Shown piece by piece: positions 15,354 through 24,313 of a DNA stretch of 64,000 nucleotides. Each line of letters begins with the position of its first letter. Within the stretch, counting starts at the first letter, position 1. Origin of the DNA: Paenibacillus sanguinis 2301083 = DSM 16941. GTDB lineage: Bacteria; Bacillota; Bacilli; Paenibacillales; Paenibacillaceae. The translations under genes were made by a program, and so were the position numbers. The DNA lies in contig NZ_KB895378.1 of assembly GCF_000374825.1 (NCBI RefSeq), positions 265,048 through 329,047 on the forward strand, given 5' to 3'. The notes under the pieces are model-generated. The model had not been told where the DNA came from. It saw nothing but the letters and a program-made list of their open reading frames with translations, and did not search any database.

Positions 15354-15740
15354 ATGATTTCAAGAACGAAGGACCACGAGGAACAGGATGTGATGCCTAC
15401 GGTTCAAGCCATTGTTGATGCGCTTGCTCAAGGAGACTTGGATCGCATCCCCGCCCTTGTGGATGATATGGGCAGTTATACACCTGAATGGCTACAGCAA
15501 ATGAGAGAGCATATTGTGGAGGAGACCGGGGGAATTGATGTCTATGGTGTGCCTTGCACCTTCCGTCCCAACTACGAGTATAAGCAGTTGCAGTTCTACC
15601 CTTTTACCGACGGTTCGGGTATGGCTTGCGAATATGCGCTTACCGTGAACGGGGATTTGAACGATTGGACGTTGCTGCTGCGTTTCTATTACGAAGGGGA
15701 TTCAATCAGAGTCGAGTTCGAAGACTTGCATATACAATGA
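15354..15740 (+). CDS. DUF7668-like hypothetical protein
   Basis: A 128-residue soluble acidic protein. The C-terminal pattern LTVNGDLNDWTLLLRFYYEG followed by IRVEFEDLHIQ resembles the end of DUF7668 proteins, whose role is unknown. It starts at ATG 15354 after CGGAGGACAGGCT. It is a single gene, convergent with the PNPOx-like gene, and separated from it by a shared hairpin at 15763-15784. Confidence 0.6.
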   Translation: MISRTKDHEEQDVMPTVQAIVDALAQGDLDRIPALVDDMGSYTPEWLQQMREHIVEETGGIDVYGVPCTFRPNYEYKQLQFYPFTDGSGMACEYALTVNGDLNDWTLLLRFYYEGDSIRVEFEDLHIQ

Positions 15741-15762
15741 AGATGTTATGCAGTTAGCAAAA

Positions 15763-15784
15763 GGCGCTGCAAATCCGCAGCGCC
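15763..15784 (-). terminator. Terminator of the PNPOx-like gene
   Basis: Perfect stem GGCGCTGC / GCAGCGCC with a 6-nt loop; on the minus strand it is followed by TTTTGC. It lies 22 bp past the stop of the gene at 15806. Confidence 0.75.
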
Positions 15785-15805
15785 CCTCCTGCCTTAGTAA
15801 AAGCA

Positions 15806-16228
15806 TCAATCTACCAGACTGTACCTCCCGGCTTGCCCCAGCTCCAGCGTGACCATAGCGGAATCAAAGATGATCTCATAGAGCACCAACGCCTCCCCGC
15901 CCAGTTCTATTACTTCATGGTAGCCGGGGATTTTCTGATTAAATAGCTCTGCTACTTCGGCCACAGTTCGGCGGCTTCTCCGCACCTTCCCTTTCGCCTT
16001 AATATGCTGAGTTCCCTCATGGGGAACCGTGGTAAAGGCCACGTTAGGGTTTTCTTCCATTTCTTTGACCTTGGAATTGTGGGCGAAGCTGGTAAACATA
16101 AGCACCTTGACGTCTTTGTCATAGTAAAAATTTACAATTCTTACGTTAGGCTGGTCATGGATCGACGTCGCCAAAGCAAGCTCGGTCTGGATGTCCATCA
16201 TACGCATAAATTCTTGTTCGGTGTTCAT
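15806..16228 (-). CDS. Pyridoxamine 5'-phosphate oxidase-like flavin-binding protein
   Basis: 140 residues with the split-barrel PNPOx-like fold: RIVNFYYDKDVKVLMFTSFAHNSKVKEMEENPNVAFTT (read as strand-strand-helix around residues 30-67) is the usual FMN/F420-binding core. The C-terminal strand DSAMVTLELG is also typical. These small proteins bind FMN or haem and often reduce or protect against reactive compounds; the exact substrate cannot be told. AAAGGAGAGG precedes the start. It is divergent from the WYL regulator at 16325, which may regulate it. Confidence 0.8.
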   Translation of the reverse strand: MNTEQEFMRMMDIQTELALATSIHDQPNVRIVNFYYDKDVKVLMFTSFAHNSKVKEMEENPNVAFTTVPHEGTQHIKAKGKVRRSRRTVAEVAELFNQKIPGYHEVIELGGEALVLYEIIFDSAMVTLELGQAGRYSLVD

Positions 16229-16324
16229 ACCTGCTATTCCTCTCCTTTATTAGCGTTCTCAGTTGTAGTATAGTATTGAATGGTGTCAATAAGTGAAACC
16301 TTTTAATCAGAAAGAGGAACCCGG

Positions 16325-17266
16325 ATGAGAAAGTCAGAACGTATTCATGATATGCTGATCTACCTCAATGATAAGAAGTCCTTCCAGCTTAAACAGATCA
16401 TGGAGAGATACGCTATTTCCAAAAGCACCGCCCTTCGCGACATAGGGGCCTTAGAAGAAATCGGCATGCCTATTTATTCCAGACCCGGACGCAATGGACA
16501 TTATGGCATTCTCCCCAACCGCCTGTTGTCGCCCATTGTGTTCACCGTAGATGAGGTGCAGGCCATGTATTTTTCCATGCAAACATTAAGTGCTTATCAA
16601 TCCACGCCCTTTCACTTGAGTGTCGCCACCTTGAAGCAGAAGTTCGAGGGATGTATTTCCGAAGAACGGAAGAAAAGTCTGCGCAAGATGGAATTGATCT
16701 TCAGCTTGAGCAGCTACCAAAGCAACAATGAATGCCAATACCTGGACCAAATTCTCTACATGGCTATCGAGGAAAAGGTGTGCAAGGTTCGTTATACCAA
16801 AGGGGATACCCGCAAACGTTATTACGTGCAGTTCTTTGCTATTACCTCCGCCTATGGGCAGTGGTATGCGACAGCTTACAACTTCCAGACGCAGAGGCCG
16901 CTAGTCTTCCGCTGTGATAAAATCCAGACCGTGGAGTCATCTGATCAATATACGGCCAAGCCGCTTGCCGATTTTCTTGGGGATTCCAGAGCGATGTATC
17001 GTGAACCGGATGCCACTCACTTTAAGGTTGAAGTGTCTGCGAAGGGGGTAGACCAGTTCCATAAGGAGCATTATCCGTCCATGGAGTTACACCATGAGCA
17101 GGGGAAATACATCATACGAGGATTTTACAACAAGGGAGAAGAGCGGTTTATCGCCAGCTATTTCCTGGCTTACGGGGAAGCCCTGACCTCAGTCCAGCCT
17201 GCCAGCTTGAAGAAGTTGATGCTTGAGCGATTAGCTGCCCTCAGCAACCGTCTCCAAACTATATAA
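16325..17266 (+). CDS. YafY-type transcriptional regulator with HTH and WYL domains
   Basis: 313 residues. Residues 1-60 form an HTH_11 domain (RIHDMLIYLNDKKSFQLKQI, then ISKSTALRDIGALEEIG and SRPGRNGHYGIL). A WYL domain follows (about 140-225, with the segment YGQWYATAYNFQTQRPLVFRCDKI cut here to its recognisable parts QWYATAY and FRCDKI), and a WCX-like C-terminus. WYL domains sense ligands, often nucleotide-like. It is divergent from the PNPOx-like gene and probably controls it. Confidence 0.88.
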   Translation: MRKSERIHDMLIYLNDKKSFQLKQIMERYAISKSTALRDIGALEEIGMPIYSRPGRNGHYGILPNRLLSPIVFTVDEVQAMYFSMQTLSAYQSTPFHLSVATLKQKFEGCISEERKKSLRKMELIFSLSSYQSNNECQYLDQILYMAIEEKVCKVRYTKGDTRKRYYVQFFAITSAYGQWYATAYNFQTQRPLVFRCDKIQTVESSDQYTAKPLADFLGDSRAMYREPDATHFKVEVSAKGVDQFHKEHYPSMELHHEQGKYIIRGFYNKGEERFIASYFLAYGEALTSVQPASLKKLMLERLAALSNRLQTI

Positions 17267-17274
17267 AAAAGGCA

Positions 17275-17307
17275 AAAAAGAGAGCGCCAACTTCGCGTTC
17301 TCTTTTT
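17275..17307. terminator. Bidirectional terminator between WYL regulator and phosphoesterase genes
   Basis: Arms AAAAAGAGAGCGC and GCGTTCTCTTTTT pair with one G-T, with T-runs on both strands. It lies between two convergent genes. Confidence 0.8.
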
Positions 17308-17352
17308 CAATTTACCTGGGCACTACTTTTCTCTCTTAGACGCAGCCATTTA

Positions 17353-19173
17353 TCATTTCTGAATACCAAACTCATGGATCAGCTTTACTTGTCTTGATTC
17401 ATCCTTAGATAAATCGCCATACACCTGATACACCTTAATGGTCAATTCATCGTCATTAAATTCATAGACAGCGAAGTTTTGTTGGGAGGAATCTCTGTCA
17501 TTAGAATGAGATTTTTTGAATTTTTCACTCTTTTGCGGCTGACTGCCAAAGGCAAACAATGAATTATAATGATCCAGATTCTCTTGAGTAAGCCAGCTCA
17601 GCTTAGGTCTGACTTGCTTGATATGCTCCAAAGACTTGCCGTAGATATCGTCATATGCCTTGGTTCCGCCCGTGTTTGGCAAAATAAAGACCGTGCCCTG
17701 CGGATTTTCGTAATATTCTACCTGATCGGCCCCGGTGATGATGTTCGCATAATCGATCTTGGCATTCGCAAAGCTCTCGGACTTAGGTGCATATTTCAAT
17801 GATTTCGTGACCGACAGCACATGATCATGTCCTTGCATGGCCACATCAATGTCCAGATCATCGATCAGCTTCATAAAATCTTCTCTGACATTTTGCACAT
17901 CTTCATCGGATAAGGAATGATACGACTTGGAGAACAAGGGTTTGTGGTATTGCAGCACAACCCATTTTGCGCCATTCTTCCTGGCCTGCTCTACGTCCTT
18001 TCTAATCCAATCCAATTGTTCCTTGCCAAGCGCCTTCTTGTCTTCATTTTTATAATCATTGGTGTTAGCGACAACGAAATGAACACCGTTATAGTCGTAG
18101 GAATAATAAGAGCCTCCATCGATTTTCCCCTGCGCTGCCGGCACATTAAAGTGATTGTTGAAGGCTTCCGGGAAATTCTCACCCGTATTCAGACCATATT
18201 CATCGTGATTGCCAGAGGCAGGAGCCAAGGGTCCCATTAGCAAAGATTTTTGCGATTGTTTAAACAAATCAACCCATTCATCCTCCACCTCGGCAACCTC
18301 AACAACATCACCCGTATGAACCACAAAGCTGGCATCCTTTGCCGTTTCCAGCGCCTTTTGCAATGTGCTGGCTCCATAGGCTGCTTCATTTCTCGCATGC
18401 TCGTTCCAATACGCATTTTGTGTATCCGTATATTGGATGAACTTGAAAGCATCCCCGGACGAGCCGGAGGTCTTGAACTGACCTACTGCGCTTTTTTGCC
18501 CTTTATCCGAACCCACCTGATAGTAATATTGGGTATTTGGCTTTAATCCTGTTGCCAACGCTTTGTAGGAGACTTCCTTCACCTTCTGCACTCCTACTTT
18601 GTAGGAAAGGCCTGTATCTTTGCCAAGCTCATCGCTGGGATTGAAGCTTTTTCCTGCCTTGCCTTCATCCGTAAAGTAGCCTACGATCGATTGCTTCTTA
18701 TTTTCATCCGTTTTTACCTTGGCAAAGATCAGAAATCCGCTTTTGTCCCGCTCTATGTAATGAGATTCCACGACTTTAGCCGTAGCTTTGAAAGAGACTG
18801 GTTCAGCCATCGTATTCGATTCGCTTACCCAGACATAAGCATCTTGAACCGGGTCGGAGGTGTACCAGTTGAAGCCCATCTGCGTCCGTGTATCCCCATT
18901 AAAGGTAGCTACAATACGATTGGGGGCATTATTCTTGACGTGGGCAGCTACTTCCGGCTTGCTTACACTGGAGCTTGAAGCGGCTAAGCCAATCGAGGTC
19001 AATTTGCCAATTCCATCCGGCCGATGCAGCTTGGCGTTTTCCTCCAGCACATTGGGAACGGACTTGTTGGCTGCCGCTTCCTGCGCATAGGCATTCCCGA
19101 CAGACACTGGAGCAATCAGCATTGCACCTAACAATAAGCCTGCTATTATGGTTTTGACCTTCTTCATAGTCAT
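17353..19173 (-). CDS. Secreted metallophosphoesterase with purple-acid-phosphatase-type N-terminal domain
   Basis: 606 residues with a signal peptide (MKKVKTIIAGLLLGAMLIA ... AYAQE). An N-terminal Fn3-like domain of the purple acid phosphatase type (about 85-235, with NTQYYYQVG) is followed by the calcineurin-like catalytic domain. Metal motifs are visible in order: FIQYTDTQ, HTGDVVE, SGNHDEYG, QYHKPLF and QGHDHV. Such enzymes hydrolyse phosphate esters outside the cell. The start MTMKK is preceded by AAGGAGAC. It is flanked by terminators on both sides and appears to be a single gene. Confidence 0.9.
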   Translation of the reverse strand: MTMKKVKTIIAGLLLGAMLIAPVSVGNAYAQEAAANKSVPNVLEENAKLHRPDGIGKLTSIGLAASSSSVSKPEVAAHVKNNAPNRIVATFNGDTRTQMGFNWYTSDPVQDAYVWVSESNTMAEPVSFKATAKVVESHYIERDKSGFLIFAKVKTDENKKQSIVGYFTDEGKAGKSFNPSDELGKDTGLSYKVGVQKVKEVSYKALATGLKPNTQYYYQVGSDKGQKSAVGQFKTSGSSGDAFKFIQYTDTQNAYWNEHARNEAAYGASTLQKALETAKDASFVVHTGDVVEVAEVEDEWVDLFKQSQKSLLMGPLAPASGNHDEYGLNTGENFPEAFNNHFNVPAAQGKIDGGSYYSYDYNGVHFVVANTNDYKNEDKKALGKEQLDWIRKDVEQARKNGAKWVVLQYHKPLFSKSYHSLSDEDVQNVREDFMKLIDDLDIDVAMQGHDHVLSVTKSLKYAPKSESFANAKIDYANIITGADQVEYYENPQGTVFILPNTGGTKAYDDIYGKSLEHIKQVRPKLSWLTQENLDHYNSLFAFGSQPQKSEKFKKSHSNDRDSSQQNFAVYEFNDDELTIKVYQVYGDLSKDESRQVKLIHEFGIQK

Positions 19174-19351
19174 TATCCCATGTCTCCTTCACAAAGATAT
19201 TTTTTCTTCATTTAATCATGCCTATTGCCATATTAGGTGCTAAGTATTAGAGCAAAACAACATATATGTTAAAACCATGAAAATATTGTAAAGAAAAGAG
19301 TATCGTTTATCTTGATACCGCAGTGATGGGATTTATTACGTCACAAACAAA

Positions 19352-19396
19352 AGGTGCGTCTTCCAGGGAAGTTTTGTTCCCTTGGGAGTCGCACCT
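19352..19396 (-). terminator. Terminator of the aldehyde dehydrogenase gene
   Basis: Long stem AGGTGCG ... CGCACCT with an inner CCAGGGAA / TTCCCTTGG pairing; on the minus strand it is followed by TTTTGTTTG. It lies 23 bp after the stop at 19419. Its outline and outer sequence resemble the hairpins at the outer ends of both CRISPR leaders. Confidence 0.75.
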
Positions 19397-19418
19397 CGCA
19401 ATAAATAGAGAGTTTATT

Positions 19419-20849
19419 TTAGCCTAAATTCATGGAGATATATTTGGTTTCCAGGAACTCGTCCAGGCCCCAGTATCCGCCTTCGCGGCCTAGTCCGCTT
19501 TCTTTCATCCCGCCGAACGGGGCTTGGGCTGTGGCCGGGAAGCCGTCGTTCAGACCGATGATGCCATAATCCAGGGCTTCGCTCAGGCGGAAGGCTTCTG
19601 TCAACTGCTGGGAGAATACATACGCGGCCAAGCCATAGGGAGTGTCATTTGCCTTTTGGACGACTTCCTCCAACGTGTCATAGGTCGAGATCGGCGCAAC
19701 GGGCCCAAAAGTCTCTTCGTTCATGCATAGCATATTCTCTTGAACGTCTACTAACAGCGTTGGAGCTACAAAATACCCCTGCTCCGGCAAGGTCTGCCTG
19801 GTGCGAATCACCTTGGCTCCCTGAGCCTCCGCATCCGCGATATGGCGTTCAACCTTTTCCTTGCCTTGCTTATTAATCAGCGCGCCGATAGTCACGCCCT
19901 CCTCCAGGCCGTTGCCTACCTTAAGACCTTCCAGCGCAGCCGTAAGCTTGCTAACAAACGCTTCCTTCACGGTGCTATGCACATAAACGCGGTTTGGACA
20001 CACGCAGGTCTGTCCCGCATTTCTGAACTTGACACCGATAAAATGCTGCACCGCCAAATCCAGATCGGCAGACGGCGTCACAATAAAAGGCGCGTGGCCG
20101 CCAAGCTCCAGCGATATGTTCTTGACCGTGGCTGCGGCATTAGCCATCAGCAGCTTGCCGACCCGGGTTGATCCGGTAAAAGAAACCTTGCGCACCCGCG
20201 TATCATCCATCCAGAGCTTGCCGATTTGCTCGGGATCACCCGTGATCACGTTCAGCACCCCTGCCGGGATGCCCGCTTGCTCCGCCAGCTCGGCTAACAG
20301 ATAAGCCGTTAGCGGCGTAAGCTCACTAGGCTTGATGACCACCGTACAGCCAGCGGCAATCGCCGGGCTGATCTTGCGCGTAATCATCGCCGCCGGGAAA
20401 TTCCAAGGGGTGATGGCTGCCACCACGCCTACCGGCTGCTTGATGGTGATAATCCGCTTGTCCGGATGCGAAGCCGGCACCGTATCTCCGTAGACCCGCT
20501 TGCCCTCTTCCGCAAACCATTGTACAAAGCTGTTCGCGTAAGTGACCTCGCCCAGCGCTTCCGGATACGGCTTGCCTTGCTCCTCCGTCATCGTGCGGGC
20601 AATCTGCTCCTTATGCTCTTCAATCAGCGCATACCATTTGAGCATCAGCACCGCCCGCTCCTGTGCGGTGCGTGCTTTCCAGGCTGGCAGCGCCGCTGCG
20701 GCGGCATCCACCGCAGCCGTTACCTGTGTCGCGCTGGCTAGCGGAGCATCGGCGATTTTCTCCAGCGTCGCCGGATTGAACACGTCGATATGCTGCTCCG
20801 TCTCCAGCCACTGACCGCCTATAAATAGCTTGCCTGCTTGATTTTGCAT
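19419..20849 (-). CDS. gabD: NAD(P)-dependent succinate-semialdehyde dehydrogenase-like aldehyde dehydrogenase
   Basis: 476 residues of the GabD-type ALDH family. Catalytic features: TPWNFPAAMITRKISPA, SFTGSTRVGKLL for cofactor binding, ELGGHAPFIV with the general-base Glu (about residue 250), and NAGQTCVCPNR with the nucleophile Cys (about 284). It oxidises an aldehyde, typically succinic semialdehyde, to the acid. AAGGAGCGAG precedes the ATG. It is last in the catabolic cluster, after a benzoylformate-decarboxylase-like gene, so it could oxidise the aldehyde made from a 2-oxo acid. The symbol rests on family resemblance only; the real aldehyde may differ. Confidence 0.82.
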   Translation of the reverse strand: MQNQAGKLFIGGQWLETEQHIDVFNPATLEKIADAPLASATQVTAAVDAAAAALPAWKARTAQERAVLMLKWYALIEEHKEQIARTMTEEQGKPYPEALGEVTYANSFVQWFAEEGKRVYGDTVPASHPDKRIITIKQPVGVVAAITPWNFPAAMITRKISPAIAAGCTVVIKPSELTPLTAYLLAELAEQAGIPAGVLNVITGDPEQIGKLWMDDTRVRKVSFTGSTRVGKLLMANAAATVKNISLELGGHAPFIVTPSADLDLAVQHFIGVKFRNAGQTCVCPNRVYVHSTVKEAFVSKLTAALEGLKVGNGLEEGVTIGALINKQGKEKVERHIADAEAQGAKVIRTRQTLPEQGYFVAPTLLVDVQENMLCMNEETFGPVAPISTYDTLEEVVQKANDTPYGLAAYVFSQQLTEAFRLSEALDYGIIGLNDGFPATAQAPFGGMKESGLGREGGYWGLDEFLETKYISMNLG

Positions 20850-20864
20850 GGACTCTCGCTCCTT

Positions 20865-20995
20865 CTAGAGGTTGTTCAATTCAAAAAGTCGACTTCCCAA
20901 AGCGAAGCAGTTCGAGGATTAGATTCGACATCGAGTCTTGAATTCAGCTGGGCCTAGCGTAGGCTCCTATAAACCCGACTTTTTGAACTCTCACT
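20865..20995. repeat. Dispersed inverted-end repeat, copy A
   Basis: Begins CTAGAGGTTGTTCAATTCAA then AAAGTCGAC and ends CCGACTTTTTGAAC. It shares ends and inner blocks (TTCGACATCGA, CTTGAATTCA) with copies B-D. No coding content; sits between two catabolic genes. Confidence 0.6.
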
Positions 20996-21040
20996 TTTAA
21001 TCGCAAATATCTTGAGCCTGGTCAGAATCCTCCGTCAGCT

Positions 21041-22738
21041 TCATTTCACATAAACTTCCAGCATATAGGGCTGCTTCCGGCTTTTCGCCAACGCTCGCTC
21101 CAGCGCAGGAGCCAATGCTTCCCTGTCTTGTACCGTCTCCCCTGCAACACCGAAGGCTTCGGCCAGCTTCATCATATGGACTGCCCCCGCCAGCTCCAGA
21201 GAAGGAATCACCTTATGTCCCAGCGGCTCGCCCATCGCCTGAAGTCCTTGCTTCAAGACGCGGTAGGCTTCATTCTGTACGATGAGAAACAGCACCGGAA
21301 TATCATAAGTCACCGCGCTATATAAAATCTGCGGATAATACAAGAAGGTCCCGTCGCCCACGGCACAGACCACCGTACGCTCAGGGTCGGCCAACTTGAT
21401 GCCAAGCGCCTGACCGACGCCATGCCCAAGTCCGCCCCCCTTGCCAGCGGTATATTGCTGCGGCTCCCACAGGTGCATGTACTGAATGAAGGCCCCGGCA
21501 TTGGAGACCGCTTCATTAACCAGCGTGAATCGTCCCGCAGGCAATGTCGCCAACTGACGATTCAGCTCAGCAGCCAGCACCGAAGCCGTAATACGCTCGA
21601 CCTCCCAGTCTTGCTCCAACTGCACTTGCAAGCTCTGCCGCCTGCGTGCAGCGGCTTCCTCTGTTTTGCTCCTTCTTTCCCGCACCACTTGCTGCAAGGC
21701 ATCGGTCAACAAACCGGACGTTGCCTCAACAAGCTGCTGCAGCAAGCCATGAACCGAGCCCTGCAAGCCGTAGGCAAGGCCTGGATTCTTGGCGATTTCC
21801 CAGGCGTCCTGCTGGATATAGAACACCGGCTTCCGATCGTCGACCAGAAATCCCTGCCCATCGGACAACGCTGCTGGCAATTGGACCGTTGTACCGACCA
21901 TCACCAGAGCATCACATTCCGCATATACCTGCCTGATTACGCCCGCATTCATGGGGAATGTGCCTAAATATTGCGGATGCGCCGAATCAATATTTTGCCG
22001 CGTTGGCATACCTTCCGCCATCACCGGCGCTCCTAGCAGTTCTGCCCATTCCTGCAAAAGACCAACCGCCTGCTGATCTCCGACCTGGTCCCCGCTGATC
22101 AGCAAGATGCGCTCATGGCTCAATAATTTTTCCAGAAACAGCTTCACCGCTGATCCAGATACAGAAACGGCCTGCTCGAACAACTCCGGCTTTCCAATAC
22201 GTGCCTCGGTTGGCGTTAATGAAAGATTATACGGAGCAGACAAGAATACGGGGCCCTTCGGCTCCGTCATCGCTACCTTAAAGGCACGCTGCATGGCCAC
22301 AGGATATTCGGCCATATTGCGAATTTCATGCGCCCACTTCGTCATGCTCTCAACCTGCTTCACGTGATCCCCCGCCAGAATCGGCTCTCCCAGCAGCCAC
22401 TCACTGTGATGCTGCCCGGCGATGATCACCAGCGGGATACCTGCCCGGTAGGCGTTGTAGATATTCCCCATGGCGTTCGCCAATCCGGGGGCCACATGCA
22501 CGATAGCCACCCCTGGCTTGCGGGATTGCCGGGCATAGCCCATCGCCATGGATACCGCATTCGCCTCATGCAAGGCGGAGATATATTCAATATGTCCGTA
22601 CTGCTCGGCACCGTCGATGAAAGGCAGCTCCGAGGTCCCCGGATTCCCAAATACATAAGGAATATCATATGCCGTCAGCATATCGAACAAGAGATCGCGA
22701 CCCAGTCTTACCGATGCTTCCGATGTTTGCTTATTCAT
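21041..22738 (-). CDS. Thiamine-diphosphate-dependent enzyme, benzoylformate decarboxylase-like
   Basis: 565 residues of the ThDP/acetolactate-synthase fold. The N-terminal PYR domain has the catalytic Glu in ALHEANAVSMAMGYA (about residue 58). The C-terminal domain has the ThDP/Mg site GDGTFLYYPQ ... VQN (about 470-500). The opening GNPGTSELPF and the HLWEPQQY / GGGLGHGVG segments are typical of benzoylformate decarboxylase rather than acetolactate synthase. It would decarboxylate a 2-oxo acid to an aldehyde, which the neighbouring dehydrogenase could oxidise. A GGGAGGG site supports the start. The exact 2-oxo acid is unknown. Confidence 0.8.
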   Translation of the reverse strand: MNKQTSEASVRLGRDLLFDMLTAYDIPYVFGNPGTSELPFIDGAEQYGHIEYISALHEANAVSMAMGYARQSRKPGVAIVHVAPGLANAMGNIYNAYRAGIPLVIIAGQHHSEWLLGEPILAGDHVKQVESMTKWAHEIRNMAEYPVAMQRAFKVAMTEPKGPVFLSAPYNLSLTPTEARIGKPELFEQAVSVSGSAVKLFLEKLLSHERILLISGDQVGDQQAVGLLQEWAELLGAPVMAEGMPTRQNIDSAHPQYLGTFPMNAGVIRQVYAECDALVMVGTTVQLPAALSDGQGFLVDDRKPVFYIQQDAWEIAKNPGLAYGLQGSVHGLLQQLVEATSGLLTDALQQVVRERRSKTEEAAARRRQSLQVQLEQDWEVERITASVLAAELNRQLATLPAGRFTLVNEAVSNAGAFIQYMHLWEPQQYTAGKGGGLGHGVGQALGIKLADPERTVVCAVGDGTFLYYPQILYSAVTYDIPVLFLIVQNEAYRVLKQGLQAMGEPLGHKVIPSLELAGAVHMMKLAEAFGVAGETVQDREALAPALERALAKSRKQPYMLEVYVK

Positions 22739-22752
22739 GCTTGAGCCCTCCC

Positions 22753-22930
22753 TTAGAGGTATTTCAAAAAGTTATCTTCTAATCACGAAGCAACTCAAGA
22801 AGTCAATTCGACATCGATCTTGAATTCACCCGGGCCTTCCGATGCTCACGTACCCACTACGTACGCCCCGCTTCTCTGTCCCTAACTTCATTCAACCTTC
22901 TCGGTGCTGAAAACCTGACTTTTTGAACAA
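22753..22930. repeat. Dispersed inverted-end repeat, copy B
   Basis: Begins TTAGAGGTATTTCAAAAAGT and ends CTGACTTTTTGAAC, with inner AATTCGACATCGA and CTTGAATTCA. About 178 bp, diverged from the others; non-coding. Confidence 0.55.
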
Positions 22931-22965
22931 ATAATAAAATCTGAACCTTTTCAGACGGGGAGTAT

Positions 22966-23796
22966 TTACTTTAATGTAAATCCATGCTCCGTCAAAAATG
23001 GGGCCAAATCACGGCGAAAATCATTTCCTCGCGCCATGCGTCTGGCCGTATGCTCGATCCAGCCGTAATGCTCCGGCTCCACTTCCGGGGTGACTCCGGG
23101 AATATGAATGCGCCGCCCCTCATAAATGCCCGTATTCGCCATCTTGGCATCATAGGCCTGAATTCCCTCTTCCAGCACAGCCGTCGAATATTCCTCACGA
23201 TGCACGATCACCTGCTGCGGCAAGCGCGGCTTCACCTTGGTATCGCGGGCAGGATAACCTACCGCCAGTCCCACGGTTGCATAGCATAATGGAGGCAGCT
23301 TCAGCAGCTTGGCCACTTCACGGGCCTTGTTCCGAATAGCTCCTACCATGCAGCAGCCGAGTCCCAGCGATTCCGCAGCCGTTGAAGCATTTTGCACAGC
23401 CAGCATGCTATCGAAGCTGGAAACCAGCAGCAGCTCCAAATAATCCGAATTGAACGGATAGCCCTGACGATCTGTCACATATTTATGCCGGGAAGCATCC
23501 GCGCAAAAGACCAGGAACACCGAGGACTCCCCAATAAATGCCTGATTGTCGCATAGCTGCATCAACTGCGCTTTACGCTCCTGATCCTCAATGACAATAA
23601 CGCTCCAGGATTGAAAATTCGAGGAATTCGGGGCACTTTGCGCTGCGGTCAGCATCGTCTCAATGACTCCTTCTTCCAAGGGGCGGCCCGGCTCGAAGCT
23701 GCGGACCGATTTATGGCGAACCAATTGATCAATCACTGGATTACGCAGTCCTTCATATGGCGTGATGCCATCGATTTCGTAACGATCTCCACTCAT
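22966..23796 (-). CDS. NADPH-dependent oxidoreductase, nitroreductase (NfsA/FRP) family
   Basis: 276 residues of the FMN-binding nitroreductase fold. RSFEPGRPLEEGVIETMLTAAQSAPNSSNFQSW (recognisable parts: R-S-F, AAQSAPNSSN, Q-S-W, about 33-63) is the FMN phosphate-binding motif of the NfsA/FRP subgroup, and LGCCMVGAIRN is a second flavin contact. It reduces flavins, nitro compounds or quinones with NADPH. It overlaps or abuts the GNAT stop at 23797. In this cluster it could supply reduced flavin to an oxygenase, but none is seen here. Confidence 0.82.
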   Translation of the reverse strand: MSGDRYEIDGITPYEGLRNPVIDQLVRHKSVRSFEPGRPLEEGVIETMLTAAQSAPNSSNFQSWSVIVIEDQERKAQLMQLCDNQAFIGESSVFLVFCADASRHKYVTDRQGYPFNSDYLELLLVSSFDSMLAVQNASTAAESLGLGCCMVGAIRNKAREVAKLLKLPPLCYATVGLAVGYPARDTKVKPRLPQQVIVHREEYSTAVLEEGIQAYDAKMANTGIYEGRRIHIPGVTPEVEPEHYGWIEHTARRMARGNDFRRDLAPFLTEHGFTLK

Positions 23797-24312
23797 TTAA
23801 TGATCCGCCCCTTCTAAAAACGCAGGATTCAGCACTTTTTTCATAAACACAGTCATATGTCCCCGTCCCAGCGCTTTCTTATGCATAATCTCATAGCCGC
23901 GGCGCTCATACATCTCAATCAACCACGGGTGCTCCTCAGCCGTGCCGAGAGACACCGCAGGGGATCTTAATGTATCACGGACAAAGCTTTCCTCCGCCCA
24001 GGTAATCATCTCACGACCAATGCCTTTGCGGCCCACATCGGGGTCCGTCGCGAACCACCAGACATGCGGCAATCCAAACGGTCCAGGTTGCTGACCCCAG
24101 GGCAGGCGGACGGAGATCGTCGAGATGATCTTGCCGTCTTCCTCCATCACCAGACAAATATTGTTGCGAATATTCTTCTCCACGGTAGCCAAATCGGCCG
24201 TGGCTGCGGCAAAATTAATCCCCAGCTCTCGAATGGAGGCGTATGCTTTGTGCGATAGGACTTGAATTTCCGCTGCATCCTGGACTGTTGCAATTCTAAA
24301 TTTCGTCGTCAT
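23797..24312 (-). CDS. GNAT family N-acetyltransferase
   Basis: 171 residues from ATG 24312 (MTTKFRIATVQDAAEIQ). The acetyl-CoA-binding motif A is PDVGRKGIGREMITWAE (about 95-112), and the C-terminal YERRGYEIMHKKALG is typical of GNAT proteins. It would acetylate an amine, possibly as protection or in an acylation/deacylation step with the adjacent aspartoacylase-like gene, whose stop lies one base away. Substrate unknown. An in-frame start further upstream would overlap that gene and lacks support. Confidence 0.82.
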   Translation of the reverse strand: MTTKFRIATVQDAAEIQVLSHKAYASIRELGINFAAATADLATVEKNIRNNICLVMEEDGKIISTISVRLPWGQQPGPFGLPHVWWFATDPDVGRKGIGREMITWAEESFVRDTLRSPAVSLGTAEEHPWLIEMYERRGYEIMHKKALGRGHMTVFMKKVLNPAFLEGADH

Positions 24313-24313
24313 G

